DNA of 64,000 nt from positions 1-64,000 of the forward strand of contig MKVZ01000005.1 of NCBI GenBank assembly GCA_001898995.1. The letters are read 5' to 3'. The translations under genes and the position numbers were made by a program. This stretch comes from Rhizobiales bacterium 63-22 (GTDB taxonomy: Bacteria > Pseudomonadota > Alphaproteobacteria > Rhizobiales > Rhizobiaceae). Positions 56,561-64,000 of the stretch are shown here, one piece after another (position 1 is the first letter of the stretch; each line of letters begins with the position of its first letter). Under the pieces are notes generated by a model. That model did not search any database. It was not told the origin of the DNA and was given only the letters and a program-made list of their open reading frames with translations.

Positions 56561-56948
56561 GCGGGGTTCCGGGAAGCGGTAAGGCCGTATGGCAGTATGT
56601 TTGGGGGAACGATGGAGCAGGGGAACAAAGGCATATGTCTTGGATGAAAATCATTCCGCGCGATTGGTTAATATTTCCTTATTTTCCTATCTATCGACAT
56701 GCCGTCCTCGTCTCTCCATCTCCCTGATTTGACATATTGCCTTATTGCCGCGCCGCCCTCTCCTCCTTCCTAAATTACACTCTGTAAGATTCTTTGACAG
56801 AACAAATCCCCAAAGGCGCCGTTTTTCTCACAGACGCTAAACACAATCTTGGGAGGCGGCTGGCCGGGCCAACCGACCTGACCGAAAATCGACAGAGGGG
56901 GTTTCGCGCAATCTTGCGCAATGTTCGATTGAAGGAAGGAGAACCGGG
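56561..56948. other. Divergent gap upstream of the small lipoprotein genes
   Basis: 388 bp with lower GC than its surroundings. Contains TTGACA at 56794-56799, preceded by the dyad TTACA-CTC-TGTAA (56775-56787), and the hairpin GCGCAA-TC-TTGCGC (56906-56919) just upstream of the first lipoprotein gene. No convincing -10 was found at standard spacing; no ORF with a good start. Confidence 0.35.
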
Positions 56949-57110
56949 ATGAAGAAATTCGCGATCGCATTTGTCGCGGCCGTGTCGCTGCTGGGCCTTG
57001 CGGCCTGCAATGACAACAAGGACGCCGGCGGTGCGCCGTCCAACACTCCGGCCACGCCATCTCCCACCGCGCCGGGTACGGGCGGTTCGGGTAGCGCGCC
57101 GGCCAATTAA
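56949..57110 (+). CDS. Very small lipoprotein (53 residues), function unknown
   Basis: 53 codons starting ATG 56949 after the strong GAAGGAAGGAG. MKKFAIAFVAAVSLLGLAAC is a textbook lipoprotein signal with lipobox LAAC (Cys20). The mature 34 residues are NDNKDAGGAP followed by a Thr/Pro/Gly/Ser-rich tail (ATPSPTAPGTGGSGSAPAN). It is probably an unstructured, lipid-anchored envelope peptide. It resembles the entericidin size class but lacks its sequence. A second lipoprotein gene lies about 195 bp downstream on the same strand. Confidence 0.78.
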   Translation: MKKFAIAFVAAVSLLGLAACNDNKDAGGAPSNTPATPSPTAPGTGGSGSAPAN

Positions 57111-57304
57111 ACGGTTTGCAATGGAGAGGGGAGAGTGGCGGTCTGTCGAAGCGCTTTCAGCAGAAGAGACGGACCGCCATTCGCGCCGGAAGGGGTTATG
57201 TCATGACTGATTCCATTCAGCACCATGCGCCCGGTTCCGGGAAAGGAACGCCGGGCACGTTTTCGCTATTCAAACGCAGGGCAGCTTCGGTTATGGCTTT
57301 CGTC

Positions 57305-57661
57305 ATGAACCGCAATTTTCTGTTTTTCGTTTCCGCTACCGTGCTCGTCGCGCTCGCCGCCTGCGGCAAGGGCGACGACGACAAGGCCACCGCGTCCAAT
57401 GATGCCGCCAAGCCTGCCGCTGCCGCCGCTCCGGCCCCGGAGAAAAAGGGTCCCGACCTCGTCAAGGCGCTCAGCAGCAAGGCCGGCGTGATCACGCCGG
57501 AGGAAAAGGCCGCAGCCATCGCCCGCGCCCGCGCCAATGCCCAGGCCGCCGCCCAGGCGGTCGGCCAGGATGCCACGCAGATCGCAGCCGCCGGAGACGC
57601 TGCCGCCGCCGCGGCGCAACGTTCCTTCGACGAACGGCAGGCCGAGACGCAGGCACAGTAA
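57305..57661 (+). CDS. Small Ala-rich lipoprotein, function unknown
   Basis: 118 residues from ATG 57305 (MNRNFLFFVSATVLVALAAC), with lipobox LAAC at Cys20. The mature chain is GKGDDDKATAS, a Pro/Ala stretch, then a long Ala-rich amphipathic region (AAAIARARANAQAAAQAVGQ; AAAAAQRSFDERQAETQAQ) that may form a helix or coiled coil, as in Lpp-like envelope proteins. Starts at 57293 and 57203 (the latter with AAGGGG upstream) are in frame but bury the signal peptide. It ends in a strong terminator. It is paired with the smaller lipoprotein upstream. Confidence 0.68.
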   Translation: MNRNFLFFVSATVLVALAACGKGDDDKATASNDAAKPAAAAAPAPEKKGPDLVKALSSKAGVITPEEKAAAIARARANAQAAAQAVGQDATQIAAAGDAAAAAAQRSFDERQAETQAQ

Positions 57662-57695
57662 CACTTTTCACTTTAAGCACATGCTGACCGAAAGC

Positions 57696-57727
57696 CGCGC
57701 CGCTGTTTTCAGCGGCGCGCTTTTTTT
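57696..57727 (+). terminator. Terminator after the lipoprotein pair
   Basis: A 10-bp stem (CGCGCCGCTG / CAGCGGCGCG), loop TTTT, then seven T residues. Confidence 0.92.
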
Positions 57728-57785
57728 CGAGTATGGCGCGGCGTGGGCGGTTTTCAGCCGCCGCGCAATTCTGTAGAAAGGCGCC

Positions 57786-58496
57786 ATGTCGATCTGGGTC
57801 CGCATTGGTGAATTCGTGGCGTCGGCGGCGTCGAACGCCATGACGGGCGTCATCGAGGCCGTGCGCACCGTTTTTGAGGGCGATGCCGACACGCGCCGGC
57901 GTGTGGCCTTCTCTATCGCCATGATCGCGCTTTCCGCCAAGATGGCCAAGGCCGACGGCGTGGTCACGCAGGACGAAATCCGTGCCTTTCAGGAGATTTT
58001 CGCGGTGCCGAAGGACCAGGCGGCGCATGTCGCACGGCTCTACGATCTCGCGCGGCAGGACGTGGCCGGTTACGACAGTTATGCGCGCCAGCTTGCCGCG
58101 CTGTGCAGCGAGGGGCAGGCGGAATGCCATCTGCTCGAAGACATTCTCGACGGGCTTTTCCATATCGCCAAGGCTGACGGTTACGTCCACGAGAAGGAAA
58201 TGGCCTTCCTCGCCAGCGTGGCGGAAATCTTCGGCTATGATGAAGCCGGTTTCGAGCGCATCGCGCTGCGCCATGTGCAACGTGGCGAAAACGATCCCTA
58301 TACCATTCTGGGGCTGAAACGCGGCGTCTCCTTCGAGGAGGCGCGGCGGCGCTATCTCACGCTCGTCAAGGCGCACCATCCCGACCGGCTGGTGGCCGAG
58401 GGCCTGCCGCTGGAATTCATCGCCATCGCCAATGCCCGCCTTGCGGCGATCAACGCGGCATGGGCGAGCATCGAAAAGGAACTGGAGGCGGCATGA
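57786..58496 (+). CDS. DjlA-like protein: TerB-type domain plus J domain
   Basis: 236 residues. The middle is a TerB/DjlA-type helical domain (IAMIALSAKMAKADGVVTQD; LEDILDGLFHIAKADGYVHE, each with the acidic A-K-A-D-G motif). The C-terminus is a J domain (NDPYTILGLKRGVSFEEARR; YLTLVKAHHPDRLVAEGLP) with the HPD tripeptide needed to stimulate DnaK ATPase. E. coli DjlA has an N-terminal membrane anchor; here the N-terminus (MSIWVRIGEFVASAASNAMT) is only weakly hydrophobic. The stop overlaps the ampD start (ATGA). Confidence 0.9.
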   Translation: MSIWVRIGEFVASAASNAMTGVIEAVRTVFEGDADTRRRVAFSIAMIALSAKMAKADGVVTQDEIRAFQEIFAVPKDQAAHVARLYDLARQDVAGYDSYARQLAALCSEGQAECHLLEDILDGLFHIAKADGYVHEKEMAFLASVAEIFGYDEAGFERIALRHVQRGENDPYTILGLKRGVSFEEARRRYLTLVKAHHPDRLVAEGLPLEFIAIANARLAAINAAWASIEKELEAA

Positions 58497-59299
58497 ACGG
58501 CGCGGGCGAAAACGATGCGGCGGTGATGGCGGAACTGGCGCTGACGGCGCCGGACCATGCGGGCGCATCGCTCGATCCCTCGCCCAATTTCGGTCCGCGC
58601 CGCGACGGCAAGGCGCCGGTGTTCCTCATCCTGCATTTTACCGGCATGCCCACCGCGCAAGCGGCGCTCGACCTGCTGAAATCGCCGCAGGCCGAAGTCT
58701 CCGCCCATTATGTCGTCCTTGAGGATGGCCGCGTGGTGCAGATGGTTTCGGAAAGGGCGCGCGCATGGCATGCGGGCAAAAGCTTCTGGAAGGGCGAAAC
58801 GGATATCAATTCCGCCTCCATCGGCATCGAGATCGTCAATCCCGGCGATCTGGAGGATTATCCGCCCTTCGCCGAAGCGCAGATTGCGGCGGTCATTCGT
58901 CTTTGCCGGGATATCTGTGCCCGCCATGCGATCAGGCCGGAAAATGTTCTGGCCCATTCCGATATCGCGCCGGCGCGCAAGACCGATCCGGGGCACAATT
59001 TCCCGTGGAAGCAGCTCCATGCGGCGGGCGTCGGCCATTTCGTGGAACCGGCGCCGATTCGTGGCGGGCGCTTTCTTGCGCGTGGCGAGCATGGCCAGCC
59101 GGTCGAGGCGCTGCAATCCATGCTGGCGCTCTATGGCTACGGGATTGCGATCAGCGGCGCCTTCGATGCGGAGACGGAGACGGTCGTCAAGGCGTTCCAG
59201 CGCCATTTCCGGCCGCAGAAGGTGGACGGCGTGGCCGACGTTTCCACGATCGATACGCTCTACCGGCTGATTTCTGCGTTACAGGATGTGAGCGTCTGA
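58493..59299 (+). CDS. ampD: N-acetylmuramoyl-L-alanine amidase AmpD, with peptidoglycan-binding domain
   Basis: 268 residues. The amidase_2 domain shows LILHFTGM (first zinc His), AHYVVLEDGRVVQMVSE, WHAGKSFWKG, SIGIEIVNPG (catalytic Glu) and HSDIAPARKTDPGHNFPW (second His and Asp). A C-terminal peptidoglycan-binding module follows (RGEHGQPVEALQSMLALYGY). AmpD cleaves the peptide from 1,6-anhydroMurNAc in wall recycling and keeps AmpR-controlled beta-lactamase silent in bacteria that have it. No signal peptide is seen. ATG 58493 overlaps the previous stop and has GGAGG five bases upstream. Confidence 0.92.
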   Translation: MNGAGENDAAVMAELALTAPDHAGASLDPSPNFGPRRDGKAPVFLILHFTGMPTAQAALDLLKSPQAEVSAHYVVLEDGRVVQMVSERARAWHAGKSFWKGETDINSASIGIEIVNPGDLEDYPPFAEAQIAAVIRLCRDICARHAIRPENVLAHSDIAPARKTDPGHNFPWKQLHAAGVGHFVEPAPIRGGRFLARGEHGQPVEALQSMLALYGYGIAISGAFDAETETVVKAFQRHFRPQKVDGVADVSTIDTLYRLISALQDVSV

Positions 59300-59527
59300 C
59301 CGCTGCCGCCCGTTGCATGGCATCGTGTGTATTTTCCTAAAAATTTCAACAAATTGAAGCAAAACGGCAGACGGATGCGTCGGTGCCGGCCGTGTCCGGG
59401 ATGCGCCGTCGCCGGCGGTCTTTGTTGCAACCGGTAAGATTATTTTACTTTAGAAACCAATCTTCGGCTGCATTTCGTCAGCAGATGGGAGCCGTCCGAG
59501 CGGGCGGTTTTCATGCCCGGTCGGTTT

Positions 59528-59592
59528 GGAGCATTTCCAGCAAAAGTGCGAAGCGGTTTTGCGTAGGACAATGCGCAAAAACAAAAGGTCAA
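59528..59592. repeat. Mosaic palindromic repeat, copy 12
   Basis: TTGGAGCATTTCCAGCAAAA, GTGCGAAGCGGTTTTGCGTA and CAATGCGCAAAAACAAAAGG in order. It is nearly identical to the first half of copy 5. It occupies part of the 358-bp gap before the SLT gene; the rest of that gap shows nothing I can name. Confidence 0.78.
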
Positions 59593-59657
59593 GGATAAAC
59601 GGAAGCGTTTCCTCCCAAGCGCGCTTTCAAAAAGAAACATTTCCAAGACGGTAGGTC

Positions 59658-60248
59658 ATGAAAATAAAATTTGTTGTTATGAGCGCCCTCGTCGGCGCAA
59701 CGGTCTCGTTCGCCTTCAATCCGGCTTTGGCCGCGTCCACAGGCGAACCCACCAGCCTTGCCGCATTTCTCAGGCAGGGGCGGCAGGAGCAGGCCGTCCG
59801 GCCCGCCAAGCCCGCCGGAAACGCCGCCGCGCCGGGTCGTACCTCCCGCAAATCGGTGCGCCCGGTCGGCGCGGGCGGAGCCTTGTCGCCGCTCATCGAC
59901 CGCTATGCAGCGGCCTATGGCGTGTCGTCGGCGCTCGCCCGCGCGGTGGTGCGCCATGAAAGCAATTTCCAGCCGCATATGCGTGGGCGGGCAGGCGAGA
60001 TCGGCCTGATGCAGATCAAGCTCTCCACCGCGCGCGCCATGGGCTATTCCGGTTCCACGCAGGGGCTTTACGAGCCGGCGACCAACATCCGTTACGGCAT
60101 GAAATATCTCGCCATGGCGCAGAAACTCGGCGGCGGCGGCATTTGCGGCACGATCCTGCGATACAATGCCGGTCATGGCGCGACGCGCATGAACCCCGTG
60201 TCGGCGCAATATTGCCGTGCCGTAAAGGTTTACATGCGTGCGTTTTAG
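59658..60248 (+). CDS. Lytic transglycosylase, SLT domain
   Basis: 196 residues: a signal peptide (KFVVMSALVGATVSFAFNPA, cleavage near ALA), a basic Arg/Pro linker and a C-terminal SLT_1 domain. The catalytic Glu is in LARAVVRHESNFQPHMRG; the second conserved element is AGEIGLMQIKLSTARAMGY, then NIRYGMKYLAMAQKLGGG and ILRYNAGHGATRM. This is the compact Slt/VirB1-like type. No type IV secretion genes are present, so it is more likely a housekeeping wall enzyme. The rnpB promoter overlaps its stop codon region. Confidence 0.9.
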   Translation: MKIKFVVMSALVGATVSFAFNPALAASTGEPTSLAAFLRQGRQEQAVRPAKPAGNAAAPGRTSRKSVRPVGAGGALSPLIDRYAAAYGVSSALARAVVRHESNFQPHMRGRAGEIGLMQIKLSTARAMGYSGSTQGLYEPATNIRYGMKYLAMAQKLGGGGICGTILRYNAGHGATRMNPVSAQYCRAVKVYMRAF

Positions 60249-60249
60249 G

Positions 60250-60278
60250 TTGCTTTTCCAAACGGAAACGCCTTTATA
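60250..60278 (+). promoter_or_regulatory. rnpB promoter
   Basis: TTGCTT (60250-60255), a 17-bp spacer and TTTATA (60273-60278), with the RNA 5' end expected at about 60284, exactly where the P1 helix begins. Confidence 0.7.
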
Positions 60279-60282
60279 CGCC

Positions 60283-60702
60283 TGTCAGCCGGTCGGGCAG
60301 CCGCGCCTGTCATATGCCGAAAGGCGGCAGGTGAGGAAAGTCCGGGCTTCACGGAAACACGGTGCCGGGTAACGCCCGGCGGGGGCGACCCCAGGGATAG
60401 TGCCACAGAAACCAGACCACCCGTCCGTTCCGCCGCGCAAGCGGCGGACGGGCGCGGAAAGGGTGAAAAGGTAGGGTAAGAGCCTACCGCGTGCGCAGCA
60501 ATGTGCATGGCAGGGTAAACCACACCGGAAGCAAGACCGAGTAGGGACGGCGCGCCGGTCCGCAAGGGCCGGCAATCGGTTTCCAGATCAGCCGTCCGGG
60601 TGGGTTGCAAGAGGCGGGTGGCGACATCCGTCCCAGATGAATGGCTGCCGCGCCGGGCGTGAAGCCCGGCCATACAGAACCCGGCTTACAGACCGGCTGA
60701 CA
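60283..60702 (+). ncRNA. rnpB: RNase P RNA (class A, bacterial)
   Basis: The catalytic RNA of RNase P, which trims tRNA 5' leaders. The ends pair as helix P1 (TGTCAGCCGGTC at 60283-60294 with GACCGGCTGACA at 60691-60702). Conserved core elements are in order: GGTGAGGAAAGTCCGGGC (CR-I), CCACAGAAACCAGACC, GTAAGAGCCTACCG, GCAAGACCGAGTAGGGA, CCCAGATGAATGGCTGCC, and the closing ATACAGAACCCGGCTTACAG (CR-V). About 420 nt, normal for alphaproteobacteria. No reading frame across this stretch is real. Confidence 0.97.
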
Positions 60703-60735
60703 ATTTTCCCGCAACAAGCCACCGGACCGAAAGAA

Positions 60736-60757
60736 AAACCCCGCCGGAGCGGGGTTT
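60736..60757. terminator. Terminator between rnpB and the RcnB-like gene
   Basis: Stem AAACCCCGC / GCGGGGTTT with a CGGA loop, between convergent units. On the minus strand it continues TTTCTTT. Confidence 0.8.
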
Positions 60758-60784
60758 CCATGCGGTTCGCGGTGTGCGGCCCGT

Positions 60785-61129
60785 TCAGTGCGCGGCCAGG
60801 ACGCCCGCGATGAAGCCGGTTGCGGCGGTGATCAGCAGATATTCGTTGCCGACGCGAATCCAGTGCTGCCCGCGGCCCGGGCGGCGAAGGCCGTAACGCT
60901 GATAGTCGCGAATCTCCCGGTGGCCGCGCCAGCCGCTGTAACGCTGGCCCGCATGCCAATGGCCGCGATCGGCACCCGGACGGCCAAAAGACGGGCCATG
61001 ATGCGGCGGACGGGCCGGCTCCATGCGGTGGTGCGGAGCGGGCTTGCGCCGCGGAAAGTCCTGCGCCTGCGCAAGGGGCGCACCTGCGAAGGACAGGGCG
61101 ACGGCGGCGAGAAGAATTTTCCTGAACAT
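60785..61129 (-). CDS. RcnB-family periplasmic protein
   Basis: 114 residues: a signal peptide (RKILLAAVALSFAGAPLAQA), a His/Pro/Arg-rich stretch (APHHRMEPARPPHHGPSFGR) and the RcnB-like closing domain (YGLRRPGRGQHWIRVGNEYL, LITAATGFIAGVLA). E. coli RcnB helps to retain Ni/Co in the periplasm; the His-rich part here would suit metal binding, but metal and role are inferred. The ATG ending at 61129 has AAGGAG close upstream; the longer open frame has no coding character. Confidence 0.82.
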   Translation of the reverse strand: MFRKILLAAVALSFAGAPLAQAQDFPRRKPAPHHRMEPARPPHHGPSFGRPGADRGHWHAGQRYSGWRGHREIRDYQRYGLRRPGRGQHWIRVGNEYLLITAATGFIAGVLAAH

Positions 61130-61523
61130 CGATTTCTCCTTTGTTGCTCGGTGCAACCCTATTCGAGCGCGGGTGAATGGAAGATGAATGAGGAAAATAG
61201 GAATCTCAAATGGAATCAAAGCCATGAAACAATTCGTTAACCATGCCGTTTCGGGGTGGACAATGAGACGGCCCGTCGGGGCAATACAGGACAGGGCCTG
61301 CAGGACGATGCCATCCGTCCGCCGTCCCGGCGGGCATGTGAGGCGGGTGATGGACATATTCGCACCGCTGTCTCATTCCCCTGCGGGTTCGTCATACTAA
61401 CGCTTCATTAAGCTTAATATCCGATAACGGATGAACGAATCCGTCCGATGGCCGCCGTGTCGGCAAATGGCCGGAATCCGCAGGCAAAACAGGTGACGGG
61501 GAGCGTCCCCAGAAAGGATCGGA
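61130..61523. other. Gap upstream of the dcw cluster
   Basis: 394 bp between the RcnB-like gene and rsmH. It contains an AT-rich stretch TTCATTAAGCTTAATATCCG near 61405-61430 that probably holds the dcw promoter. No mraZ gene is present although many bacteria carry it at this spot. The 70-residue frame at 61188-61400 has no supporting signal. Confidence 0.45.
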
Positions 61524-62567
61524 ATGATGGCAAGCCTCGGCGGAGACATATCTCAAGCCGAAGGGGCTGAAGTCCGTCACGTTCCGGTGCTTCTTCGCGA
61601 GGTGCTCGACGTCCTTGATCCCGGGCCGGAAGCATTGATGGTCGACGGCACCTTCGGGGCCGGCGGCTACACGCGGTGCATTCTGGAAAAGGGCGCCGAG
61701 GTAATCGCTATCGACCGGGACCCGGCCGCCATCGAGGCCGGGCGCGTCATGGAAAAGCAATTTGCGGGTCGGCTCACGCTGGTCGAAAGCCGGTTTTCGG
61801 AACTGGACCGGGTGGTCGCGGATGTGAAAGGGACAAGCAGCACGGTGGACGGCGTTGTGCTCGACATAGGCGTTTCCTCGATGCAGATCGACGAGGCCGA
61901 GCGCGGTTTTTCTTTCCAGAAAGACGGACCGCTCGACATGCGCATGTCGGGTTCCGGGCCGAGCGCGGCCGACGCCGTCAACCGCCTCAAGGCGGGCGAC
62001 CTCGCCCGCATCTTCAATTTCCTCGGCGAGGAACGGCAGGCCGGGCGCATCGCGCGCATGATCGAGAAGCGCCGCGCGGTGCGGCCCTTTACCCGCACGC
62101 TCGACCTCGCCGGCGCCATCGAGGCGCTGGTGGGCCGCAATCCGAAGGAGCGCATCCACCCCGCCACACGCGTGTTTCAGGCGCTGCGCGTCTATGTGAA
62201 CGACGAACTGGGCGAACTGGCGCGAGCATTGCTCGCCGCCGAAAGGGTTCTCCGGCCCGGCGGGCGGCTGGCGGTGGTGACGTTCCATTCGCTTGAGGAT
62301 CGCATGGTCAAGCGCTTCTTCGCCGATCGCGCCGGTGGCAGCGCCGGCTCGCGCCATCTGCCGGAAACGCATCTGCGCCGCGCGAGCTTCACGCCCGCCG
62401 TGAAGGGCGCCGTGGGCCCGACGCCGGAGGAGGAAGCGCGCAATCCGCGCGCGCGCTCGGCCAAGCTGCGCGCGGGCCTGCGCACCGCGAATCCGCCTCT
62501 CGAGGACGATCTTTCCCTGTTCGGGCTGCCCCGGCTGCCCGCCCCGCATGAACTGACCCGGAGTTGA
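61524..62567 (+). CDS. rsmH: 16S rRNA (cytosine-1402-N4)-methyltransferase RsmH
   Basis: 347 residues, formerly MraW. It N4-methylates C1402 in the 16S decoding centre. [20 protein letters not shown] opens the domain; SAM motif I region is [20 protein letters not shown], with [14 protein letters not shown]; then [20 protein letters not shown] and [15 protein letters not shown], the MraW signatures; later [25 protein letters not shown] precedes ATG 61524. First gene of the division-and-cell-wall cluster here, with ftsL beginning 4 bp after its stop. Confidence 0.97.
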   Translation: MMASLGGDISQAEGAEVRHVPVLLREVLDVLDPGPEALMVDGTFGAGGYTRCILEKGAEVIAIDRDPAAIEAGRVMEKQFAGRLTLVESRFSELDRVVADVKGTSSTVDGVVLDIGVSSMQIDEAERGFSFQKDGPLDMRMSGSGPSAADAVNRLKAGDLARIFNFLGEERQAGRIARMIEKRRAVRPFTRTLDLAGAIEALVGRNPKERIHPATRVFQALRVYVNDELGELARALLAAERVLRPGGRLAVVTFHSLEDRMVKRFFADRAGGSAGSRHLPETHLRRASFTPAVKGAVGPTPEEEARNPRARSAKLRAGLRTANPPLEDDLSLFGLPRLPAPHELTRS

Positions 62568-62571
62568 ACGA

Positions 62572-63003
62572 GTGCTGCGTACCTTCGACCTCATCATGAT
62601 CCTGGCGATGCTGGCGGCAGCAGCCATCACCTATACGATCAAATATGACGCGGAAAAGCAGATCGCCGTCATCGCGAAACTGCAACGCCAGATCGATTCC
62701 GAACGGGACACGATCAAGCTGCTTCACGCCGACTGGGCGCTCATGTCCCAGCCGGGCCGGCTCGAAAACCTTGTCGGCATCTATAACAAGCAACTGAACC
62801 TCCAGACGATCACGGGCGAGCAGATCATCGGTAGCCTCGACGAGATACCGGAGCGCCCGGCGGACGAGATTCAGAAGATCATTTCCGGCAGCGACGAACT
62901 GGTGGCGAGCGGCGTGCTGGCGAAGGATGCGGCCCGGACGAGCGGCATCGGGACGGACCGGATCAGGACGGGCAGTATCAAGAAGAACGGGACGAGGCAC
63001 TGA
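62572..63003 (+). CDS. ftsL: Cell division protein FtsL
   Basis: 143 residues, a bitopic membrane protein of the divisome (FtsQBL subcomplex). One N-terminal helix (DLIMILAMLAAAAITYTIKY, about residues 6-25) is followed by a periplasmic coiled coil (AEKQIAVIAKLQRQIDSERD) and the conserved LLHADWALMSQPGRLENLV. It starts with GTG 62572, 4 nt after rsmH. The C-terminal tail (about 45 residues, charged) is longer than in E. coli FtsL (121 residues). The order rsmH-ftsL-ftsI confirms the identity. Confidence 0.92.
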   Translation: MLRTFDLIMILAMLAAAAITYTIKYDAEKQIAVIAKLQRQIDSERDTIKLLHADWALMSQPGRLENLVGIYNKQLNLQTITGEQIIGSLDEIPERPADEIQKIISGSDELVASGVLAKDAARTSGIGTDRIRTGSIKKNGTRH

Positions 63004-63005
63004 CC

Positions 63006-64000
63006 ATGCGGCTCACACTCGGACTTTCGCGCAGGAACAGGAAAAGTGCCGCGGGCGTTCCGGCAGCCGAGCTGGCTGATGGACCGGCAAGCGGATCGAC
63101 AACGGATATCGCCGTCGACGGCGCGCGCAAGCGCAGCGGCGGCCGCGTGCGCAAGCGCCTCCTGATGACCGTGGCCTGCTTCGTGGGCATTTACGGCGTG
63201 ATCGGCGGCAAGCTTATCTATTTCGGCATGATCGGCGGCACGCAAGAGGACACTTCCGGGCCGGCCATTCACGAACTTGCCTCGCGACCCGATATTCTCG
63301 ACCGTAACGGCCAGATTCTGGCCACCGACATCAAGACCTATTCGCTCTATGCCGAGCCGCGCAAGATTTCCGACCCGGACGAAACCGTCGAGATGCTGTC
63401 GACCGTGCTGCCCGATCTCGATTTCGACAGCACCTACAAGCGCCTCAAAAGCCATGCCGGCTTCGTCTGGATCAAGCGCGGCCTGACGCCCAAGCAGCAG
63501 AGCCAGATTATGGCGCTCGGCGTGCCGGGCGTCGGCTTCCGCACGGAAAAGCGCCGCTTCTATCCGGACGGCTCCGTGGCCTCGCACATTCTAGGACTCG
63601 TCAATGTCGACAATCAGGGCATTGCGGGCATGGAGAAATATATCGACAGCCAGGGGCTGACGGACCTGCGCTCGGCGGGGATGGCCACCGGCCGCTCGCT
63701 GGAGCCGGTGCGTCTTTCCATCGATATCCGTGTGCAGCAGGTGGTGCATGACGTGCTGGTCGACGCCATGCAGCGTTACAAGGCCATCGCGGCGGGCGCG
63801 GTCGTGCTCAACGTCAAGACCGGCGAAGTGTTGGCCATGGCCTCCCTGCCGGATTACGATCCCAACGATCCGGTGCATGCGCTCGACAAGGACCGGCTCA
63901 ACCGCATGACGGCAGGCACGTTCGAAATGGGGTCGGTCATCAAGAGCTTCACCACCGCCATGGCGCTCGATTCGGGCAAGTTCAACCTCAATTCCATGCT
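63006..64000 (+). CDS. ftsI: Peptidoglycan D,D-transpeptidase FtsI (PBP3), 5' part, cut by window end
   Basis: The first 331 codons of the septal class B penicillin-binding protein. A basic cytoplasmic N-terminus of about 52 residues (SRRNRKSAAG...ARKRSGGRVRKR) precedes the single membrane helix (LLMTVACFVGIYGVIGGKLI). The PBP dimerisation domain contains SRPDILDRNGQILATDIKTY. The transpeptidase domain begins RVQQVVHDVLVDAMQRYKAI, and the active site S-x-x-K is GSVIKSFT with Ser310 and Lys313. The SxN and KTG motifs lie beyond the window. ATG 63006 is 3 nt after the ftsL stop. Confidence 0.96.
   Translation, partial: MRLTLGLSRRNRKSAAGVPAAELADGPASGSTTDIAVDGARKRSGGRVRKRLLMTVACFVGIYGVIGGKLIYFGMIGGTQEDTSGPAIHELASRPDILDRNGQILATDIKTYSLYAEPRKISDPDETVEMLSTVLPDLDFDSTYKRLKSHAGFVWIKRGLTPKQQSQIMALGVPGVGFRTEKRRFYPDGSVASHILGLVNVDNQGIAGMEKYIDSQGLTDLRSAGMATGRSLEPVRLSIDIRVQQVVHDVLVDAMQRYKAIAAGAVVLNVKTGEVLAMASLPDYDPNDPVHALDKDRLNRMTAGTFEMGSVIKSFTTAMALDSGKFNLNSM

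Noticed and set aside
56733..56799. Two TTGACA hexamers upstream of the small lipoprotein gene as promoters
   Set aside because: Neither is followed by a credible -10 hexamer at 16-18 bp.
60245..60717. Overlapping minus-strand reading frames of 77-142 codons
   Set aside because: The region is RNase P RNA; the frames exist only because of its GC-rich stems.

Overview
The window is a contiguous stretch of chromosomal, housekeeping-rich DNA from an alphaproteobacterium of the order Rhizobiales, most likely family Brucellaceae (Brucella/Ochrobactrum and relatives). The best markers are a close relative of the Brucella periplasmic antigen BP26/Omp28 (29869-30645), a trxB-vtlR/lsrB pair followed by an AbcR2-type small RNA, the greA-lpcC-lrp block, and an RpoD, DnaG and EttA of alphaproteobacterial type. 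BP26 is clearly diverged from the Brucella protein as I remember it and the base composition looks above 60% GC by eye, so the genus is not settled. I see no phage, integrase, transposase, plasmid or CRISPR signature. The accessory signal is a family of mosaic palindromic intergenic repeats, of which I count twelve copies.

Layout. 1-2.6 kb: uvrB (5' part only), a hotdog thioesterase, a small lipoprotein and an EamA exporter. 3-7.7 kb: greA with a hairpin leader, LPS-core mannosyltransferase lpcC, lrp, trxB, vtlR and an AbcR2-like sRNA with a LysR-type operator. 7.8-14 kb: a methyltransferase, a GNAT, aspC, a GST, cspA with a long leader, and an ABC exporter of the SbmA/YddA type whose ATPase motifs are all degraded. 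14-23 kb: carB and carA on the same strand, separated by a LytTR regulator, a DUF2306 protein, a YpfJ-type metallopeptidase and a Tet-like MFS pump. 23-28 kb: yqeY, dnaG, rpoD. 28-36 kb: HlyU-family protein, YcgN, an exported protein, BP26, a CAT-anticodon tRNA, two choloylglycine-hydrolase paralogues around an outer-membrane-type protein, and a DUF475/TerC protein.

36-45 kb: a MarR-controlled redox operon (AhpD-like, GNAT, AzoR), DUF2165, pncA, a PhnA C-terminal stub, a Rieske oxygenase/reductase pair of the GbcAB type, D-lyxose isomerase, an apparently frameshifted membrane protein and a lipase-like hydrolase. 45-54 kb: a candidate structured RNA, ettA, tam, kgtP, DUF2293, a samR-metF operon with a clear palindromic operator, an SRPBCC protein and an AEC transporter. 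54-64 kb is devoted to the cell wall: a MltB-like transglycosylase, a GH25 lysozyme lipoprotein, two small lipoproteins, a djlA-like/ampD operon, an SLT transglycosylase, rnpB (RNase P RNA), an RcnB-like protein, and the start of the dcw cluster (rsmH, ftsL, ftsI cut by the window end).

Working links visible in the sequence: VtlR probably activates the downstream sRNA; SamR probably controls its own operon with metF; MarR probably represses the divergent redox operon; CarA and CarB are two subunits of one enzyme encoded about 4 kb apart; and four wall-cutting enzymes sit just upstream of the septum-synthesis genes.
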